NCBI GenBank assembly: GCA_002347685.1
Contig: DDWS01000004.1
Span: 128,663 to 166,015 of the forward strand
From: Syntrophaceae bacterium UBA2280
GTDB taxonomy: Bacteria; Desulfobacterota; Syntrophia; Syntrophales; Smithellaceae
Reading direction: 5' to 3'
DNA: 37,353 nucleotides
The position numbers were made by a program, and so were the translations under genes. The notes below the pieces were generated by a model. That model was given only the letters and a program-made list of their open reading frames with translations. It made no database searches and had not been told where the DNA came from. Below are positions 33,135 to 37,353 of the stretch, one piece after another (position 1 is the first letter of the stretch; each line of letters starts with the position of its first letter).

Positions 33135-33860
33135 ATGATTAACAAAATGAGATATCGGTTTGCCGCCATCGGTCTTGCTCCCCTGCTCATGGTGCAGGCC
33201 CTCTATGTGCGCTCAGTCACCCCGAGGCTGCCTGAACCGCAAGGTGAGCGCTCAGGCGTACAGGGTTTTGGACCGCCCCTGCGTTTATTCATTCTCGGCG
33301 ATTCGGCGGCGGCAGGCGTTGGTGTAACAACACAAAGCCTGGCCTTATCCGGTCAACTGGTTTCGGCACTTGCTTCAGATTTCCATGTGTCCTGGAAGCT
33401 GACTGCGCAAACGGGTCACAAAGCCGAAGATGTCCTTACAGCACTTCAGATCGCTTCGCCGGAGAAGTTCGATGTTGTTGTCACATCCATCGGAGTCAAT
33501 GACGTCACACACGCTACAGGCAGGCGAAAATGGATTGAACAGCAAAGCCGGATTATTGAGCTTCTCCAGTCCAAGTTTCAGGCGCAGCATATTATCCTGT
33601 CGAGCATCCCTCCGATGCATCTCTTTCCTGCCCTACCTCAACCACTGAGGTGGTTTCTCGGACTGAAGGCTAAACGCCTCAATGAATCGTTGATCAATAT
33701 TGTGCAGGGCTGCAAAGGGTGCGATTATTTTCAAATAGACTTTCCCCGGGAGACAGCATATATGGCAACCGATGGTTTTCATCCCGGAGAGCTTGCGTAT
33801 TCAATCTGGGCCAACCATGTCGCCGTGATGATTCGCCGCTCGGCCGCTGCATTCCTTTGA
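33135..33860 (+). CDS. SGNH/GDSL-family hydrolase
   Basis: A 241-residue esterase-like protein. Block I has Ser57 in FILGDSAAAG, block III has Gly120-Val-Asn122-Asp in SIGVNDV, and block V has Asp213 and His216 in DGFHPGELAY, so the catalytic set of the SGNH family is complete. Residues about 9-25 form a hydrophobic segment, so it is probably membrane-anchored or secreted. Likely a lipase, esterase or acyl/acetyl esterase; the substrate cannot be told. The ribosome site for ATG 33135 is weak, and ATG 33147 is an alternative. It is not a known flagellar gene. Confidence 0.82.
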   Translation: MINKMRYRFAAIGLAPLLMVQALYVRSVTPRLPEPQGERSGVQGFGPPLRLFILGDSAAAGVGVTTQSLALSGQLVSALASDFHVSWKLTAQTGHKAEDVLTALQIASPEKFDVVVTSIGVNDVTHATGRRKWIEQQSRIIELLQSKFQAQHIILSSIPPMHLFPALPQPLRWFLGLKAKRLNESLINIVQGCKGCDYFQIDFPRETAYMATDGFHPGELAYSIWANHVAVMIRRSAAAFL

Positions 33861-33997
33861 AAGTACAAATGCGAATATCTCAAAGATTGGGTGGCAGTTT
33901 CTATAGCATGGGGAAATAGCTGTTTATATGGATCAGAGAGAATCATGAAAAACCAGGTAACCATCATATTTCAAAATGACTGAATATCTCGACAAAG

Positions 33998-36796
33998 ATG
34001 GATAAACCAATGCAGGATCAGGAAAAAACGAAAAAAGAACTCATCTTAGAACTGATTTCTCTCAGAAATAAGGTTGCACAGCTTGAGAAATCGAAAGAAC
34101 AGGAGACAACGGCCGCCGTGATGTTCACGCGATCCGGCGAAGAGGATTACCAATGGCTCTTTGATACGGACGCCATCGGAACCTTTTCTTTTTCAGCAGA
34201 AGGAAAGGTCATCCGCGCCAATTCCGCGTTTGCAGGGATGTTCGGTTATGAATCGCCTGAAGATGTCATTGCCACGGTAAAAAATACTGCCGTCGATCTC
34301 TATGCAGACCCGCAGAGGCAATCGGAAATTGTGCAACGGATGATTGAGAACCCGGATATCAAAAGTTTTGAGAACATTTACCGCCGCAGGGATGGCAGCA
34401 CGTTCACAGGGGATCTTTACCTGTGGCTGGTTTCGGATGCTGACGGGTGCCCGCGAACCCTGGAGGGCTTCATTCTGGATGTCACGAACAGAAAGCTGTT
34501 CGAGGAAAAGCTCAAAGCAGCCGAAGAAACATACAGAAATATATTTATGAATGCCCAGATCGGATTGTTTCGCACCGATGTAGCAACCGGCATCATGCAT
34601 GAAGCCAATGACAGCCTGGCTCATTTCGTCGGATATAAAAATCGGGAAGAACTTTTGTCCGGCAACTTCAACATTGCGGAAAGATACATCGACCCTGAAG
34701 CCCGTCAGAAATTGATTGCTCTCATCAAGGAGCATGGCCGGTGCGACAACTTTGAAGCGCAATTCCGGCGCAATGACGGCTCCGTCATTTGGATTCGTTT
34801 ATCCGCCAGACTCCTGTCTGACAAAGGGTGGCTCGAGGGAGTGTCCGAAGACATTACGGAAAGAAAGCAGGCGCAGGAGGGATTGAAAAAAAGCGAGGAG
34901 CTCTATACAAAACTCATCGCTACGATGCCTGACATCATCGTGCGAATGAATCTCGACGGGGAGATCGAGTTTGTCAACGATGTCGGTCTAAGCCTCAGCG
35001 GTTATCAGAGAGAGGAACTGATCGGGCGGAACATGTTGTCTTTCATCGCTCCGGAGGATCAGGACCGGGCGGCGCAAAACACATTCCTCATGTTCGAAAA
35101 AGTGCTTGGACCGAAGGAGTATCACCTGGTCATGAAGGACGGCAGAAAACTGCTGTTTGAAGTGAACGGGGATGTCCTGCGCCATGAAGACAAAACGCCC
35201 TACGGGATCGTCCAGATATGCCGCAACATCGATGAACGCAGGCAGGCCGAGCAGGCGCTGCGTGAGAGCGAGGAAAAGTTCAGGGTTCTGGCCGATTCGA
35301 CGCCCACAGGGGTGATGTTATACCAGGATGACCGCTGGATTTACGCGAACCGGGCAGCCGAAGCCGGCTGCGGGTATTCGGAAAAAGAGCTTTTGGCGAT
35401 GAATTTCTGGGAGATTGTTCATCCTGAAATTAAATCCGTTATCCAGAAGGAAGGCCGGAAGCGTGAGGTGGGCGAAGAAACGATCAATCGTCATGAATTT
35501 AAAATCATTGCAAAAGACGGCACGGAAAAGTGGGTGGATCTGTCCGGCGCATCCACGACCATGGGCGGTAGACTGGCGGGCATTATCTCTGTTCTCGATA
35601 TTTCAGAACGCAAGAAGGCTGAGGCAGAGAAGCGGAGCCTGGAAGAGCGCCTGCGGCGAGCGGAGAAGATGGAGGCCCTCGGACAAATGACCGGCGGAGT
35701 CGCCCATGATCTCAACAATGTTCTGGGAATCCTCAGCGGGTATTCCGAGCTTTTACTGATGGAACTGCCCGAGGGGCAGCGGTCCAGGGATCACGCTGAA
35801 AAGATTTTGAAATCCACGCAGAAAGGCGCCGCGATCATTCAGGATCTTCTCGATCTGGCAAGGAGGGGTGTCACGGTGTCGGATGTGGTCAATCTCAACA
35901 GCATTGTATCCGGTTTTTTCAATGCCCCGGTGTTTGAGGCTCTGCAGGACTATCATCCCGGTGTGACTTTCAGAACCGAATGTCAAGACGAGTTATTGAA
36001 CATCAAGGGATCCCCTGTCCATCTGGAAAAAATGTTGATGAATCTGGTGTCCAATGCGGCGGAATCGATTTCGGGCAGGGGCAAGGTTACGATTCGGACA
36101 GAGAACCGTTATTGTGACAAAGCCACCATGGGATATGATGAGGTCAAGGAAGGGGATTACGCCGTTTTGAGCGTATCCGATACTGGAATGGGGATTCCCG
36201 TGGAGTATCTGGATAAAATATTTGAACCGTTCTATACGAAGAAAACCATGGGCAGGAGCGGGACCGGGCTGGGATTGTCCATTGTCTGGGGCACGGTGAA
36301 AGATCACAACGGGTATATCGATGTGCAGACCAAAACCGGAGAGGGAAGTACCTTTACGCTTTACTTCCCGGTCACACAAGAGCAACTCACTGCACTGCGG
36401 GCAAAGGAATCTTTCGATCAATACATGGGTTCCGGCGAATCCGTTTTGGTGGTGGATGACGTTGCCGAACAGCGGGATATTGCCTCCCGGTTGCTCAAAA
36501 GGCTGGGGTATCATGTTCATGCGGTTCCCAGCGGCGAAGAGGCCGTGGAATATCTCAAGGATAATCAGGCGGCTATTCTGGTTTTAGACATGATCATGGA
36601 GCCTGGAATCGATGGACTTGAGACCTACCGAAGGGTACTGAGAATCAATCCTAAGCAGAAGGCCATCCTTGTCAGCGGTTTTTCGGAAACCGCCCAGGTC
36701 CGAGAAGCCCAAAAAATAGGCGCGGGCGCATATGTCAGAAAGCCCTACCTGATGGAAAAAATCGGCATGGCGATTCGAGCTGAGCTAAACCGGTAA
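33998..36796 (+). CDS. Cytosolic hybrid histidine kinase, PAS4-HisKA-HATPase-REC
   Basis: A 932-residue hybrid kinase, a longer relative of the one at 348-2411. A short coiled coil (about 1-45) is followed by four PAS domains (about 48-170, 178-292, 300-415, 425-540). HisKA has His570 in GGVAHDLNN, the ATPase domain has all motifs (NLVSNAAE, DTGMGIP, GTGLGL) and the C-terminal receiver has Asp864. No membrane segment is visible. From residue 545 to the end (388 residues) it aligns without gaps to the first kinase, about 77% identical, so these arose by duplication while the sensory halves diverged. The ribosome site is weak. Partner unknown. Confidence 0.9.
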   Translation: MDKPMQDQEKTKKELILELISLRNKVAQLEKSKEQETTAAVMFTRSGEEDYQWLFDTDAIGTFSFSAEGKVIRANSAFAGMFGYESPEDVIATVKNTAVDLYADPQRQSEIVQRMIENPDIKSFENIYRRRDGSTFTGDLYLWLVSDADGCPRTLEGFILDVTNRKLFEEKLKAAEETYRNIFMNAQIGLFRTDVATGIMHEANDSLAHFVGYKNREELLSGNFNIAERYIDPEARQKLIALIKEHGRCDNFEAQFRRNDGSVIWIRLSARLLSDKGWLEGVSEDITERKQAQEGLKKSEELYTKLIATMPDIIVRMNLDGEIEFVNDVGLSLSGYQREELIGRNMLSFIAPEDQDRAAQNTFLMFEKVLGPKEYHLVMKDGRKLLFEVNGDVLRHEDKTPYGIVQICRNIDERRQAEQALRESEEKFRVLADSTPTGVMLYQDDRWIYANRAAEAGCGYSEKELLAMNFWEIVHPEIKSVIQKEGRKREVGEETINRHEFKIIAKDGTEKWVDLSGASTTMGGRLAGIISVLDISERKKAEAEKRSLEERLRRAEKMEALGQMTGGVAHDLNNVLGILSGYSELLLMELPEGQRSRDHAEKILKSTQKGAAIIQDLLDLARRGVTVSDVVNLNSIVSGFFNAPVFEALQDYHPGVTFRTECQDELLNIKGSPVHLEKMLMNLVSNAAESISGRGKVTIRTENRYCDKATMGYDEVKEGDYAVLSVSDTGMGIPVEYLDKIFEPFYTKKTMGRSGTGLGLSIVWGTVKDHNGYIDVQTKTGEGSTFTLYFPVTQEQLTALRAKESFDQYMGSGESVLVVDDVAEQRDIASRLLKRLGYHVHAVPSGEEAVEYLKDNQAAILVLDMIMEPGIDGLETYRRVLRINPKQKAILVSGFSETAQVREAQKIGAGAYVRKPYLMEKIGMAIRAELNR

Positions 36797-37077
36797 CTTG
36801 CATCAATGCGGATGGCAACCTTCACATCAACGGACAGAGTATGGTCATGACGCACAGGGGATAGCCGTGATTCACCCGGTTTACAAGGTTTGATATTTTT
36901 TTATAATCTGTTGAAAGGGTTTATTGACGGTTTTTAAAGAGTATGTGATAATCGGCCCCAATGGTTGAGGCAATGTGGTACAGTCTGGAATACGGACGGT
37001 AATACCAGAAACAAATACAAGCCTGTACGTCACGAGAAACCACTGTACGCGTCTCGAAACCGTAAGGGAAACCCATA
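36797..37077. other. Intergenic region after the second hybrid kinase
   Basis: A 281-base gap with no supported gene and no clear terminator hairpin after the kinase. It contains a good housekeeping promoter candidate at 36880-36907, annotated separately. Confidence 0.5.
36880..36907 (+). promoter_or_regulatory. Candidate sigma-70 promoter for the final gene
   Basis: TTTACA (36880-36885) and TATAAT (36902-36907) are separated by 16 bases. The -10 is perfect and the -35 is 5/6. It lies about 170 bases before the GTG at 37078, so it leaves a long leader. Confidence 0.45.
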
Positions 37078-37353
37078 GTGGAAATGAATCCTTTATACAA
37101 CAGTGTGCTGCTTGCGACGTTCATGGATTTGGTCAAGTCGAATTATCCACAGGTGAACATCAAGGAGCTATTAGAGTATGCCCGGGTTTCGCCTTATGAA
37201 CTGGAAGACAAGGGGCACTGGTTCACCCAGGAACTGGTGGACCGTTTTCATGAATTCCTGGTCTCGGCGACAGGAAACCGGGAGATCGCCCGCGAAGCCG
37301 GCCGGTTCGTCATTCAGTCAAAATCATCTGACATATTAAGGCAATATACATCT
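37078..37353 (+). CDS. N-terminal part of a probable sensory/regulatory protein (runs off the window)
   Basis: An open frame of 92 codons that continues past the window end. It starts at GTG 37078 with AAGGGA 8 bases upstream; the preceding in-frame stop is TAA at 37063. The sequence is helical with conserved-looking turns: LLEYARVSPYELEDKGHWFT, then TGNREIAREAGRFV, then LRQYT. It resembles, from memory, an all-helical N-terminal domain found in front of PAS or kinase modules in deltaproteobacterial signalling proteins. The name and function cannot be told without the rest. Confidence 0.6.
   Translation, partial: MEMNPLYNSVLLATFMDLVKSNYPQVNIKELLEYARVSPYELEDKGHWFTQELVDRFHEFLVSATGNREIAREAGRFVIQSKSSDILRQYTS

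Noticed and set aside
33892..33908. Sigma-54-like TGGCAG ... TAGCA before the second kinase
   Set aside because: The step between GG and GC is one base too long, and the position is usually strict for sigma-54.
33945..33983. 12-codon open frame with a GAGAGA site ahead of the second kinase
   Set aside because: Too short, no regulatory codon run and no paired hairpins, so a leader peptide cannot be supported.
2612..36917. Similar AT-rich stretches (TTTTATAATC ... TTGA) downstream of both kinases
   Set aside because: They lie at different distances from the stop codons and the rest of the two gaps does not align, so duplication of flanking DNA is not supported.
30359..36924. 15-base match TTGAAAGGGTTTATT shared by 30359-30373 and the region near 36911
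   Set aside because: About one match of this length is expected by chance in a window of this size, and the flanks do not match.
1..37353. Search for CRISPR arrays, tRNA, rRNA, insertion sequences and integrases
   Set aside because: No regularly spaced repeats, cloverleaf-like segments or transposase/integrase motifs were seen on either strand.

Overview
The window is a large chromosomal flagellar gene cluster, almost entirely on the + strand, from a Gram-negative bacterium. L-ring and P-ring genes (flgH with a lipobox, flgI), sigma-54-type promoters on structural operons, the order fliK-flgD-flgE / fliLMNOPQR-flhBA-flhF-flhG-fliA / flgFGAHIJ-flgMN-flgKL-csrA, and hybrid kinases with several PAS domains all fit a deltaproteobacterium (Desulfobacterota, Syntrophus/Smithella-like). 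The genus is a guess from gene order and protein style, since no search could be run.

Layout. 1-347: intergenic DNA with short palindromes. 348-2411: soluble PAS-PAS hybrid histidine kinase. 2658-6601: sigma-54 promoter, then fliK, flgD, flgE (hook length control, hook cap, hook), closed by a strong stem-loop. 6776-17241: a second sigma-54 promoter, then fliL, C-ring genes fliM and fliN, export gate fliO-P-Q-R-flhB-flhA, the placement GTPase/ATPase pair flhF-flhG, and sigma-28 (fliA). 17260-21061: an accessory block with a second FliL, a degenerate histidine-kinase-like protein, two small unknowns, a second FliK-like protein and a free-standing FlhB C-terminal domain (FhlB). 21237-25792: a third sigma-54 promoter, then flgF, flgG, flgA, flgH, flgI, flgJ (rod, rings, rod cap). 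25796-30599: late genes, with sigma-28-type promoters before flgM and before a 71-aa gene, plus flgN, flgK, flgL and a csrA of 58 codons. 30672-36796: REC-GAF-HD-GYP protein, lytic transglycosylase, SGNH hydrolase and a PAS4 hybrid kinase. 37078-end: the start of another, probably sensory, gene.

Together the genes make the C-ring, export gate, rod, rings, hook and hook-filament junction and supply the timing system: sigma-54 for middle genes, FliA/FlgM for late genes, CsrA after transcription. Not in the window are flgBC, fliEFGHIJ, flagellin, fliD, fliS, motAB, fliW and the sigma-54 activator, which must lie elsewhere if present.

Most notable points: (i) FlgE, FlgK and FlgL share the same extra domain of about 65 residues, aligning without gaps across all three; (ii) two paralogous CckA-like hybrid kinases bracket the flagellar genes, and a ChpT/Spo0B-like degenerate kinase sits inside them, suggesting a phosphorelay; (iii) a second FliK is paired with FhlB; (iv) FlgJ lacks its muramidase half while a separate transglycosylase without signal peptide lies nearby.
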